Shown: positions 14,504 to 24,074 of the stretch, in pieces | Numbering within the stretch: the first letter of the stretch is position 1 | How the letters are laid out: each line of letters opens with the position of its first letter | NCBI GenBank assembly: GCA_035384565.1 | Contig: DAOOIT010000026.1 | Span: 1 to 36,712 of the forward strand | Length of the DNA stretch: 36,712 nucleotides | Source: Planctomycetota bacterium | Lineage (GTDB): Bacteria > Planctomycetota > PUPC01 > DSUN01 | Direction: 5' to 3' | Made by a program: the position numbers and the translations under genes | Notes under the pieces: model-generated | The model's database searches: none | What the model saw: only the letters and a program-made list of their open reading frames with translations | Told to the model about the DNA's origin: nothing

Positions 14504-16285
14504 TCACTTCCTCGGCCCGAAGTGGGGCATGGGCTCGCCGGCCTCGAGCGCGCCGAGGTCGGGGGCCTTGCCCCGGAAGCCGTCGTTGAAGTTGGGCAGG
14601 ACCACGCCCTTGTCCACGGCCGGGCCGTCGGGCTTGAGGCGGTAGTCGAGTTCCTCGCCCTTGAACGTGGCGTTGGGGTCGGCGGGCGGCACGAGGCCCG
14701 AGGCGAAGACGGCCTTGGGGTCGAGCACGATGGCGCCGTGCTGGCGGTAGAGGATGCCCGCGGCCTTGGCCTCGTCGGGCGTCTTGTAGGTCTTGCCGTT
14801 CCACTGGGCGAAGGGGCCGGTGAAGCCGCCGAAGCCGTCGTTGTCGAAGTCGCAGTGGAGCATCCGCCCCGTGGTCGGCAGCGCCGCGCCGCCCGTGCCG
14901 AGGAAGAGGTTGTTGCGGGTCCAGACGTCGGTGACGGTTTCGCCGCCGGGCTGGATGATGAAGCACGGGCCGTTGCGCAGGCACGTGTTGTGGAAGAGGA
15001 GGACGCCGCAGGTGTCGTTGTGGAGCTTGAAGGGGGAGTAGGTGGCGTTGTAGATGAAGTTGCGGAAGAAGTAGAGCGGCCCGCCCTGGGCGGGCTGGGC
15101 GGTGATGCCGTGGGCGACGTTGACGATGCGGTTGCGGAAGACGCGGACGTTGGTCTCGCCGTAGTCGGCCTCGAAGCCGTCGTCGGTGCAGATCGTCACG
15201 TCGTTATTGTGGAGGTCGCAGGCCGACCAGTTGCCGTGGCCGGTGCCGTGGACGGCGTCGCCGAGGTTCTGCATGCGGTTGTAGGCGACCACGTGGCCGG
15301 CTCCGCTCATGTAGGTGGCGCAGGGCGCCTCGATGCCCTTGGTGCGCGGCCAGGTGGTGGGGCCGATGAACACGTTGTCGGTGATGAAGTGGCCGCGCGA
15401 GACGTTGTAGCCGCCGTTGTGGGCGGTGAAGCCCTTCTCCATCTTCTGGAACTTGCAGCGGCGGATCACCCAGTTCGAGCCTTCGTGGGCGACAATGGCG
15501 TACTGGCGGCCCTGGATGGTGAGGCCCTCGAGCCAGATGTGCTTGATTCTGCCGGCGGAGATGAGGCGCCCTTGAGTCGTGTCGTCGCCGCCGCCGTCCA
15601 CGATGGCCTCGCCGTCGCCCGCGCCGCGGAAGATGATCGGCTTGCCCGGCTCGCCGCTCTTCTTCAGTTCCAGCGCCCCCTTGATGAGGTAGCGGCCCTT
15701 GTGGAGGAGGAAGAGATCGCCCGGCGCCATCGCGGCGACGGCGGCGGGCAAGCCCTTGAGGGCGTCGGCGGGGCCGCCGGCCGCGTCCTCGGGCACCACG
15801 TGGCGCACGCGCATCCCCTTCGGCTCCTTCGGCTCGCCGAGGGTCGCCATCCTGAGCACCTTCTCCGTGTCGCCGCCGTCGGGGTCCTGGAGCGACAGCT
15901 TCACCTCGTAGTCGGTCTCGGGCGCGAGGTCCACGAGGCTCCCCGCGAAAATCCAGCCGCCCGGCAGGCGGTCGGCGGGGATGCCGTTGAACGACCACTG
16001 GTTCCGCTGCTCGCGCGTCGGCGTGCGGAGCGTGCGGAAGAGGGGGAAGCCCTGCGTCCACGCTGCCGCGCCCACTTTGCGGAACTGGACGGCGACGGCC
16101 GCATTCGCGTTGTCGTCGCCCTTGACCGGCCAGCGCACGGCCAGGCAGTGCAGGGTCGAGGGCTCGGGCTGCACGTCGCCGGGGATGGCGGCGTTCTCCC
16201 CCGCTCGGGCCGCCGACACGAAGGCCGACGCAAGCGCGAAGGCCGCCAGAAGCCGCCGCAAGTGTGCCGTTGGGACCTCGGGCAC
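14504..16285 (-). CDS. Secreted parallel beta-helix protein, polysaccharide lyase-like
   Basis: This 593-residue protein has a signal peptide (about 1-28, ending SAARAGE) and an N-terminal fibronectin-III-like segment (about 35-150, with APETDYEVKLSL). A right-handed parallel beta-helix follows (about 180-480). Its rungs carry repeated N-x-hydrophobic patterns, for example HFITDNVFIGP, HVVAYNRMQNLG, CDLHNNDVTICTDDG, VRVFRNRIVNV and VLLFHNTCLRNG. This fold is used by pectate, alginate and chondroitin-type lyases and by some hydrolases, but I cannot assign catalytic residues. The GTG start at 16285 follows an AGGAGG site six bases upstream. It is the first gene of a two-gene operon with the kelch protein and diverges from the Mo-hydroxylase operon. 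Confidence 0.85.
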   Translation of the reverse strand: MPEVPTAHLRRLLAAFALASAFVSAARAGENAAIPGDVQPEPSTLHCLAVRWPVKGDDNANAAVAVQFRKVGAAAWTQGFPLFRTLRTPTREQRNQWSFNGIPADRLPGGWIFAGSLVDLAPETDYEVKLSLQDPDGGDTEKVLRMATLGEPKEPKGMRVRHVVPEDAAGGPADALKGLPAAVAAMAPGDLFLLHKGRYLIKGALELKKSGEPGKPIIFRGAGDGEAIVDGGGDDTTQGRLISAGRIKHIWLEGLTIQGRQYAIVAHEGSNWVIRRCKFQKMEKGFTAHNGGYNVSRGHFITDNVFIGPTTWPRTKGIEAPCATYMSGAGHVVAYNRMQNLGDAVHGTGHGNWSACDLHNNDVTICTDDGFEADYGETNVRVFRNRIVNVAHGITAQPAQGGPLYFFRNFIYNATYSPFKLHNDTCGVLLFHNTCLRNGPCFIIQPGGETVTDVWTRNNLFLGTGGAALPTTGRMLHCDFDNDGFGGFTGPFAQWNGKTYKTPDEAKAAGILYRQHGAIVLDPKAVFASGLVPPADPNATFKGEELDYRLKPDGPAVDKGVVLPNFNDGFRGKAPDLGALEAGEPMPHFGPRK

Positions 16286-16332
16286 GGGTGACCTCCTTCT
16301 CAGGTTCGGAAGGGACTGTTCCGCCGCACGGC

Positions 16333-16361
16333 AAGTTATCGCGCCGCGCGGCGGTTGTCAA
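16333..16361 (-). promoter_or_regulatory. Promoter of the beta-helix/kelch operon
   Basis: On the minus strand a perfect TTGACA (16356-16361) stands 17 bases before TAACTT (16333-16338). The sequence CTTGACAACCGCC around the -35 box is identical to that of the divergent Mo-hydroxylase promoter. Confidence 0.6.
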
Positions 16362-16429
16362 GGCACGCCGCGTGGGCGGAGCGCTGCATCGGCCAGACGG
16401 GCCGGCCGGGAGCTGGCCGCAGACCGCAC

Positions 16430-16458
16430 TTGACAACCGCCCTCGGGACAAGCAAGAT
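16430..16458 (+). promoter_or_regulatory. Promoter of the Mo-hydroxylase operon, probably leaderless
   Basis: TTGACA (16430-16435), a 17-base spacer and CAAGAT (16453-16458) lie seven bases before ATG 16465. Transcription would start at or next to the start codon. The -10 box is weak, the -35 box perfect. Confidence 0.6.
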
Positions 16459-16464
16459 GAAGGC

Positions 16465-16937
16465 ATGGCTATCGAGAAGACGCTTTCGCTGACGGTGAAC
16501 GGGCAGCCCAGGACGGTGACGACCGACCCCGGGCGCCCCCTGCTGGAGGTGCTGCGCGAGGACCTCGGCCTGACGGGCACGAAGTACGCCTGCGGCGAAG
16601 GGCGCTGCGGCGCCTGCACCGTGCTGCTCGGCGGCAAGGCCGTGCGCTCGTGCATCACCCCCGTGGCCGACGCCGAGGGCAAGGCGGTCGTGACCATCGA
16701 GGGGCTGGCCGCGGGCGACAAGCTGCACCCTGTTCAGGAAGCCTTCCTCGCCGAGGGCGCGGTCCAGTGCGGCTACTGCGCGCCGGGCATGATCCTGGGC
16801 GTGGTGGGCCTGCTGAACGAGAAGCCGAACCCGACCGATGCCGAGGTCCTCTCGCGGATGGAGGGCCACATCTGCCGCTGCTGCGGCTACCCGAAGCTCC
16901 TCAGGGCCATCCGCCGGGCCGTGCAGGCCGGAGGCCG

Positions 16938-16941
<4 letters not shown>
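16465..16941 (+). CDS. Molybdenum hydroxylase small subunit, [2Fe-2S] ferredoxin type
   Basis: This 158-residue subunit is full length for the CoxS/IorA family. The plant-ferredoxin-like domain has Cys43, Cys48, Cys51 and Cys63. The second helical [2Fe-2S] domain has Cys102, Cys105, Cys137 and Cys139 in QCGYCAPGM and HICRCCGY. The two clusters carry electrons away from the molybdopterin site. ATG 16465 is the natural start: the fold begins at once and a promoter ends seven bases upstream. Its stop overlaps the next start (ATGA), so the subunits are co-translated. No FAD subunit follows, as in IorAB-like enzymes that pass electrons to a cytochrome or other periplasmic acceptor. Confidence 0.96.
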
Positions 16942-19116
<2,175 letters not shown>

Positions 19117-19118
<2 letters not shown>

Positions 19119-19187
19119 TGCGGGCTTCAGCCCGTTGCGCTCCTCGGCGCCCCCCGTTCGGATAGCGTGCAGCCTGAAGGCCGCACT
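19117..19187. repeat. REP-like hairpin overlapping the Mo-subunit stop codon
   Basis: AGTGCGGGCTTCAGCCCG (19117-19134) and CAGCCTGAAGGCCGCACT (19170-19187) form an 18-base imperfect stem around 35 bases. The left arm begins inside the TAG stop codon of the Mo-subunit gene. It lies between two genes of one operon and could slow decay or attenuate transcription. Confidence 0.72.
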
Positions 19188-19204
19188 GCCAGCGCGAGCG
19201 AACC

Positions 19205-20266
19205 ATGAACGTGAGCCACCCCGCGGGGGATATCCATCAGGCGATTGTGGAACTCGCGGATCGCGGCCAGCGCTTCGCCGTGGCCGTGGTGCTCGAGGCG
19301 GAGGGCTCCTCGCCCGTCGGCGTGGGCGCCAAGGCGGCGATTGCGGCGGGCGGCGTCCTTCGCGGCACGGTGGGCGGCGGGGCCGTCGAGGCCGAGGCAC
19401 AGCGACGCGCCGCCGAGGCGATCGCCACAGGCCGGCCCCTGATGTTCCGCTTCACGCTCTTCGGGCGCGCCGTGGGCGACGCCAGCCCGATCTGCGGCGG
19501 GCGGATGCGCCTCCTGGTGGACCCGACGGCCGCCCGGCATCGAGACGCCTACGCCGCGGCAGCCGCCGCGCGCCGCTGCCGCCAGCGCGGCGCGCTTGTC
19601 ACGCACCTTCGCGGCGCCGAGCCGTGTGAAGTCGCCGTCGAGTTCCTGCGCGCGGACGCGGTCCCGCCCGAGCAGGATCTCCCGGGCGCCGAGGCGGTTC
19701 GCACCGTGCTGGAGGCGGAGCAGCCCGCGCTGTTTGCCGAGGAAGGGCGCGAGGCGCTGGTCGAGCCGCTCATTCCCCGGCCGGTGCTCGTCATCGTGGG
19801 CGGCGGCCACGTGGGCCAGGCGGTCGCCGCCCAGGCGGACCTGGTAGGGTTCGAGGTCGTGGTGATGGATGACCGGCCCGAGTTCACGCGGCCCGAGCTG
19901 TTCCCCGCCGGCGCCGCGACGTGCTGCGGGCCTGTGGCCGAGCGGCTGGCCGACTTCCCGTTCGCCGGCGACACCTACGTCGTCATCGTCACGCGCGGCC
20001 ACCAGCACGATGCCGAGGCCCTCGCCGCGTGCCTGCGTCGGCCCGCCGCCTACGTGGGCATGATCGGCAGCCGACGGAAGGTGGCGCTGATGCGCGATGA
20101 CTTCATCCAGTCGGGGCGGGCGACGCCCGAGGAGTTTGCGCGCGTCTACGCGCCGATCGGACTGGACATCGGCGCGGCGACGGTGCCCGAGATCGCCGCG
20201 AGCATCGTGGCCCAGTTGATCGCTGTGCGGCGCACGGGCCGCGCGCCCCGGATGCCGCTCCACTGA
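19205..20266 (+). CDS. xdhC: XdhC/CoxI-family molybdenum cofactor insertion protein
   Basis: This 353-residue protein has the two XdhC domains. The N-terminal part has the conserved EAEGSSPVGVGAKAAI (31-46), GTVGGGAVEAE and ICGGRM with Cys97. The C-terminal Rossmann domain has GGGHVG (199-204) and the family motif VGMIGSRRK. XdhC proteins bind molybdenum cofactor, promote its sulfuration and insert it into xanthine-dehydrogenase-family enzymes. Its place behind the two structural subunits and seven bases ahead of a MocA-like gene fits a dedicated maturation factor for this enzyme. The start ATG has only a modest ribosome site. Confidence 0.94.
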   Translation: MNVSHPAGDIHQAIVELADRGQRFAVAVVLEAEGSSPVGVGAKAAIAAGGVLRGTVGGGAVEAEAQRRAAEAIATGRPLMFRFTLFGRAVGDASPICGGRMRLLVDPTAARHRDAYAAAAAARRCRQRGALVTHLRGAEPCEVAVEFLRADAVPPEQDLPGAEAVRTVLEAEQPALFAEEGREALVEPLIPRPVLVIVGGGHVGQAVAAQADLVGFEVVVMDDRPEFTRPELFPAGAATCCGPVAERLADFPFAGDTYVVIVTRGHQHDAEALAACLRRPAAYVGMIGSRRKVALMRDDFIQSGRATPEEFARVYAPIGLDIGAATVPEIAASIVAQLIAVRRTGRAPRMPLH

Positions 20267-20273
20267 GGTCCAC

Positions 20274-20921
20274 ATGGTCTGCGCCGTCATCCTTGCCGCC
20301 GGACGCTCGCGCCGCATGGGCGCTCAGAAGCTGCTGCTGCCGGTGGGCGGGCAGCCGATGATCGCACGCGTGGCCGACGCCGTCCTTGCCGGCCCCGTGG
20401 GGGAGGTGCTCGTGGTGGTGGGCGCCGACGCGGAGCGCATCGCCGCCGCGCTCGCGGGCCGCCGCGTTCGCTTCGTGGCGAACCCGGACCCAGGGGGCGA
20501 GATGCTCGGCTCGGTGCGTTGCGGCCTGCGGGCATTGCCGCGCGAGGCCGCCGCGGCGCTGATCGTGCTCGGGGACCAGCCAGGCGTCACGCCCGAGACC
20601 GTGGCCGCGGTGGTCCAGGGGTTTCGCGAATCGGGGCGCGGCATCGTGGTGCCGACGCATGCCGGGCGCCGCGGCCACCCGCTGCTCGTCGCAATGCGCT
20701 ACCGCGACGAGATTCTGAGCCGCTACGATGGGACGGGCTTGCGCGCACTCCTCCGCGCGCATCCCGGCGATGTTCTCGAGGTGGACGCCGCGACGCCCGG
20801 CGCCGTCGAGGACGTGGACACGCCGGCGGCCTACGCCCGCCTGGCGGCGCGCCAGCAAACTGTCATTCCGAGCGGAGCGGAGCGAAGTCGAGGAACCTCT
20901 CAGGGGAGTGAGCCTGCGTAA
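20274..20921 (+). CDS. MobA/MocA-like molybdenum cofactor cytidylyltransferase with a repeat-derived tail
   Basis: This 215-residue protein has the nucleotidyltransferase signature LAAGRSRRMGAQKLLLPV (8-25), the metal-binding LGDQPG and HPLLVAMRY typical of MocA/MobA-like proteins. MocA makes molybdopterin cytosine dinucleotide, the cofactor form used by xanthine-dehydrogenase-family enzymes of bacteria. GAGG lies six bases ahead of ATG 20274. The family fold ends near VDTPAAYARL. The last 19-20 residues (TVIPSGAERSRG onward) and the stop codon come from a dispersed 125-bp repeat that begins at 20861. The native C-terminus therefore appears to have been replaced or extended by the element, probably without loss of function. 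Confidence 0.92.
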   Translation: MVCAVILAAGRSRRMGAQKLLLPVGGQPMIARVADAVLAGPVGEVLVVVGADAERIAAALAGRRVRFVANPDPGGEMLGSVRCGLRALPREAAAALIVLGDQPGVTPETVAAVVQGFRESGRGIVVPTHAGRRGHPLLVAMRYRDEILSRYDGTGLRALLRAHPGDVLEVDAATPGAVEDVDTPAAYARLAARQQTVIPSGAERSRGTSQGSEPA

Positions 20922-21038
20922 GGCAGCGCACACTGTTGTCGCGGTCTGCTCCTCTGAAAGGTGCTTCGACAAGCTCAGCATGACAGAATACGAACTTCCC
21001 TGCCTTCAGCGGCGCAGGCTGGTGAGAAATGCAGGCTA
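20861..21038. repeat. Inverted-repeat element, copy 2 (inside the 3' end of the MocA-like gene)
   Basis: The 125-bp core 20861-20985 matches the core at 9079-9203: same length, the first 38 bases identical, and the right arm (AGGTGCTTCGACAAGCTC onward) differing at one base. The outer right arm GGTGAGAAATGCAGGCTA (21021-21038) is also kept. A left outer arm is not recognisable because the gene occupies that side. The element sits between convergent genes and may terminate both transcripts. Confidence 0.82.
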
Positions 21039-21055
21039 CGCCGCCCTCCTGACGC

Positions 21056-22285
21056 TCACTCGAGCGTCAGCAGCGTCAGCGCGTCCTGGTCCTTCACGAA
21101 AACCCTGTTCCCCGCGAGGATGGGGTGCGCGTAGGTCGGCGTGTCGGAGACCTTGATCCGCGCGACCTCCTCGTAGGCAGCGGCGCTGGGCTTGAAGGCG
21201 ATCAGCTCCGAGGTGCTGGGCAGGGCCAGGATCACCGGGCCAGCGTCCACAATCGCCGCGAAGCCGCGGCCGTGCTGGGCGGCGTCGGTCCACGCGGCCT
21301 TGCCGTCCTGGGCGTTGAGGCAGAAGAGGTTGCCGCGGCTCGACAGGCCGAAGAGCAACCCGTTCTCGAGCACGGGGGTGTTGAACTGCACGGCGACGTC
21401 GGGGTTGTTCCACAGCTCCTTCGCCACGAAGGCGTCCCCCTGCTTCTCGATCTTGATGGCCTTGGTGCCGCGGCCGGCTCCCGTGCAGATAACGGTCTGC
21501 CCGTCCACAATCGGCGTAGCGGCATTGTACGCCCGCATCTGCGGCACGAACGGGAGCTGCCAGAGCAGCTTGCCGTCGGCCACGGCCACCCCCACGATGC
21601 TCTTCTCGGTCAGGGTGACGAGTTGCTTCACGCCCTCCACCGTCATCAGGGCGGGCGAGGCGTACTCGGGACCCTCGGCGTCCCAGCGCCACTTCTCGTT
21701 GCCCGTGGCGAGGTCGTAGGCGAGGATGGCGCCCTTGCCCTTGCCGCCGAGGTGGGCGATCACCATGCCGTCCACAATGAGCGGAGACATGGCCGTGAAG
21801 AACTGCGGCACGGTCTTCGGGAAGGGGTCCTTGCGCCAGAGGAGCTTGCCGCTGGCGGCATCGAGGCACGAGAGCACGCCGTTGACGCCCAGGGTGACCA
21901 CCTTGCCGTCGGCGACGGCGGGCGAGCTTCGGGGGCCGGCGTGCCGGGCTGCGGCGCCCGTGGGGGCATCGGCGGCGTACTGGTCGCGCCACAGCTCCTT
22001 GCCGTCCTCCGCGTTGAGGCACAGGGTCACCTCGTCCTGGCCCTGGCGCGCGAAGACGTAGAGCTTGTCTCCGACGAGGGCGGGAGTGGCATCGCCGGCG
22101 CCCACGGGCACGGTCCACTTCTTCGTCAGCGTCTTGGGCCAGGCCTGCGGCACGGTGAAGCCTGTCACCTTGCCATCGCGATTGGCCCCTCGCCACTGCG
22201 GCCAGTCGGCGGCCTCGACCGCAATCGAGCAGAGCAGAAGCCCCAGAACCGGGACCACGCTCAGCCATCCGTTCGCCGATCTCAT
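21056..22285 (-). CDS. Secreted PQQ-like beta-propeller protein
   Basis: This 409-residue protein has a signal peptide (about 1-23, ending VEAAD) and then DWPQWRGANRDG, the usual opening of planctomycete-type PQQ-like propellers. Repeated blade motifs include LYVFARQGQDEVTLCLNAEDGKELWR, SCLDAASGKLLWRK, LAYDLATGNEKWRW, VAVADGKLLWQLP and LFCLNAQDGKAAWT. These are tryptophan-docking blades like those of quinoprotein dehydrogenases and BamB. No PQQ-binding or catalytic residues can be assigned, so a structural or binding role is as likely as an enzyme. ATG 22285 has AGGAG five bases upstream, and a good promoter lies at 22373-22402. Confidence 0.88.
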   Translation of the reverse strand: MRSANGWLSVVPVLGLLLCSIAVEAADWPQWRGANRDGKVTGFTVPQAWPKTLTKKWTVPVGAGDATPALVGDKLYVFARQGQDEVTLCLNAEDGKELWRDQYAADAPTGAAARHAGPRSSPAVADGKVVTLGVNGVLSCLDAASGKLLWRKDPFPKTVPQFFTAMSPLIVDGMVIAHLGGKGKGAILAYDLATGNEKWRWDAEGPEYASPALMTVEGVKQLVTLTEKSIVGVAVADGKLLWQLPFVPQMRAYNAATPIVDGQTVICTGAGRGTKAIKIEKQGDAFVAKELWNNPDVAVQFNTPVLENGLLFGLSSRGNLFCLNAQDGKAAWTDAAQHGRGFAAIVDAGPVILALPSTSELIAFKPSAAAYEEVARIKVSDTPTYAHPILAGNRVFVKDQDALTLLTLE

Positions 22286-22372
22286 CGTGGCTCCTTTCCG
22301 CGCCCGCGCGCGAAACGCCGCCCAGATCCCCTCCGGCCCTGGCCGGCCACGTTGGCCTGCCGTGTGGGCGCG

Positions 22373-22402
22373 ATTATACCGCGGCGGCGCCGGGAGGTTC
22401 AA
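22373..22402 (-). promoter_or_regulatory. Sigma70-type promoter of the PQQ-like gene
   Basis: On the minus strand TTGAAC (22397-22402), an 18-base spacer and a perfect TATAAT (22373-22378) lie about 90 bases before the start codon. Confidence 0.72.
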
Positions 22403-22488
22403 GAGTGCGCTTCGGGAGAGCACGGCCCCCAGATTCCGGCGCCTGCGCCCCCGCTCGCCCACGCTGTCTTGGAAAGCAGACACGGCGC

Positions 22489-22619
22489 CGCCATACCCGC
22501 TCAACTCCCCCGCCGCCGCGAGATGAGCAAGTATGGCGCTTTGGCGATCCGGGCGGCTCTACGGCCTTTCCGCCCATACTTGCTCAATTTCCTCCCCCTC
22601 TGGTTTGAGCAAGTATGGC
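22489..22619. repeat. Cluster of four alternating palindromic arms (TGAGCAAGTATGG family)
   Basis: The arms are CGCCATACCCGCTCA (22489-22503, inverted, two bases divergent), TGAGCAAGTATGGCG (22524-22538, direct), CGCCCATACTTGCTCA (22571-22586, inverted) and TGAGCAAGTATGGCG (22605-22619, direct). Adjacent arms can pair to form hairpins with GC-rich loops. A further arm opens the window at 9-23, showing that the family is dispersed. Confidence 0.85.
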
Positions 22620-22792
22620 GCTGGGGCGCTCTGGGGCCTTTCGTGGCCGTTCCTGCCCCTCTGCACCCCTTTCGTTCATCCAGAGTGATTCGGGAGGGGA
22701 GGGGCACGGCTTGGATGCCCCCGCGGCGAGGGCGGCCAGGTCGGGTGGCCATGCTCGCTGCGGGATCCCAACGCGCCAGGATCATGGCGCAC

Positions 22793-22821
22793 TCGACACG
22801 CAGGCCGCTTGCGGGTACCAT
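22793..22821 (+). promoter_or_regulatory. Possible promoter of the M42 peptidase gene
   Basis: TCGACA (22793-22798), a 17-base spacer and TACCAT (22816-22821) lie about 70 bases before the start codon. The match is weaker than at the other promoters. Confidence 0.45.
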
Positions 22822-22890
22822 AGGGCTGGCCTGAGGGCAGGTGGCGGGGGTGGCCCGCTTCGCCGACAGGCCGGGAACAGGAGCCAGCGG

Positions 22891-23931
22891 ATGGACGAGA
22901 AGCTTTTCGAGCGGGTCTGCAACGCCCCCGGGGTGCCGGGATACGAGGACGAGGCCCAGGCCGTGGTGATGGAGGCGCTGCGCGCGAGCTGCGACGAGGT
23001 GCGCCGCGACCGCCTGGGCAATGTCATCGGCCTGAAGAGGGCCACCCGGCCGCCCGCCGACGGCTCGCCGCCGCTCAAGGTGGCGCTGGCCGCCCACGTG
23101 GACGAGATCGGGATGATGGTGAAGCATATAGATTCCAACGGCTTCATCCGCTTCGAGCCGATGGGCGGGCTCAATGCGCAGGTCATCACCTCGCAGCGGA
23201 TGATCATCCACGGCCGCAAGCCCGTCGGCGCCGTCGTCGTGCCCGACAACCGCGAAGACAGCAAGGACAAGCTGACGAAGGTCAACGAGGCGTTTCTCGA
23301 CACGGGCCTGCCGCGCGACGCCCTGTGCGAACTGGTGCAGGTGGGCGACGTGGTGACCTTCGCCTCGGGCGTCGAGCGGCTCAACGACAAGGTCTACGTG
23401 GGCAGGAACTTCGACGACCGCATCGGCACCTACTGCCTGCTCGATGCGATGCGGCGCGTCGGCGACACCTCCGTGGACGCCTACGCCGTGAGCTCGGTGC
23501 AGGAGGAGGTGGGCCTCCGCGGCATGCGGCCCGCCGCCTACGCCATCCAGCCCGACATCGGCGTGGCCATTGACGGCAGCCTCTGCTGGGGACCCTACGG
23601 CGACCAGCACGAACGCACCTGCGCGCTCGGCAAGGGCACGGGCGTGTACATCATGGACCGCCTGACCATCGGCGACCGGCGGCTGGTGCAGTTCCTCTTC
23701 GACGTGTGCGAGCGGCACCACATCCCCGTCCAGCGCAACGTCGGCGGCGGCACCGATGCGGCGGCCATCCAGCAGGCGCGGGCCGGCGCGCTCAGCACCA
23801 CCATCGGAGCGCCGGTGCGGTACATGCACTCCACCGTCCAACTCTGCCACGCCGACGACATCGAGGCCACGGCCGAACTGCTGGCGCGGTTCCTGGAGCA
23901 TGCTCACGAGTTGCGGCCCGATGAGAGATAG
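22891..23931 (+). CDS. M42-family metallo-aminopeptidase (or glucanase-like M42 protein)
   Basis: This 346-residue cytoplasmic enzyme is the usual length for M42. The di-metal site is complete: His69 and Asp71 in AAHVDEIG, the bridging Asp in NFDDRIG (175/176), catalytic Glu205 with Glu206 in VQEEVGLRG, Asp228 in AIDGS and His313 in RYMHSTVQ. M42 enzymes form dodecameric shells that trim N-terminal residues from peptides; some were originally annotated as endoglucanases. ATG 22891 has an AGGAG site eight bases upstream. Nothing downstream within 140 bases is clearly in the same operon. Confidence 0.94.
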   Translation: MDEKLFERVCNAPGVPGYEDEAQAVVMEALRASCDEVRRDRLGNVIGLKRATRPPADGSPPLKVALAAHVDEIGMMVKHIDSNGFIRFEPMGGLNAQVITSQRMIIHGRKPVGAVVVPDNREDSKDKLTKVNEAFLDTGLPRDALCELVQVGDVVTFASGVERLNDKVYVGRNFDDRIGTYCLLDAMRRVGDTSVDAYAVSSVQEEVGLRGMRPAAYAIQPDIGVAIDGSLCWGPYGDQHERTCALGKGTGVYIMDRLTIGDRRLVQFLFDVCERHHIPVQRNVGGGTDAAAIQQARAGALSTTIGAPVRYMHSTVQLCHADDIEATAELLARFLEHAHELRPDER

Positions 23932-23935
23932 GCGC

Positions 23936-24019
23936 TGTCAGGCAGGCTGTGCGTGCGTTGGACAGGATGAATGGAGGGGTGGAGGGGTGGATGGCTGCCT
24001 GACAACCATCCATTCATCC
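23936..24019. repeat. Two interleaved inverted repeats
   Basis: TGTCAGGCAG (23936-23945) pairs perfectly with CTGCCTGACA (23995-24004). GGATGAATGG (23965-23974) pairs perfectly with CCATTCATCC (24010-24019). The arms are ordered A-B-A'-B', so the two stems cross rather than nest. The segment also shows ATGG-type low complexity. It lies between the M42 and enolase-superfamily genes. Confidence 0.65.
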
Positions 24020-24074
24020 AACCATCCGGTCATCCCATCCAGCGGGTGCCCAAAGTTGTGTTAGGACGCAAGGA

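Larger units (their letters stand above)
22286..22890. other. Repeat-rich intergenic region
   Basis: This gap of about 600 bases holds two divergent promoters and the four-arm palindromic cluster at 22489-22619. The rest (22620-22790) is GC-rich with no gene that I can support. Confidence 0.6.

Noticed and set aside
14522..16291. Plus-strand frame opposite the beta-helix gene
   Set aside because: Compositional shadow without ribosome site or motifs; the minus-strand protein has a signal peptide and helix rungs.
22286..22504. Longer N-terminus for the PQQ-like protein
   Set aside because: The extension would place the promoter inside the gene and a signal peptide in the middle; ATG 22285 has a strong ribosome site.
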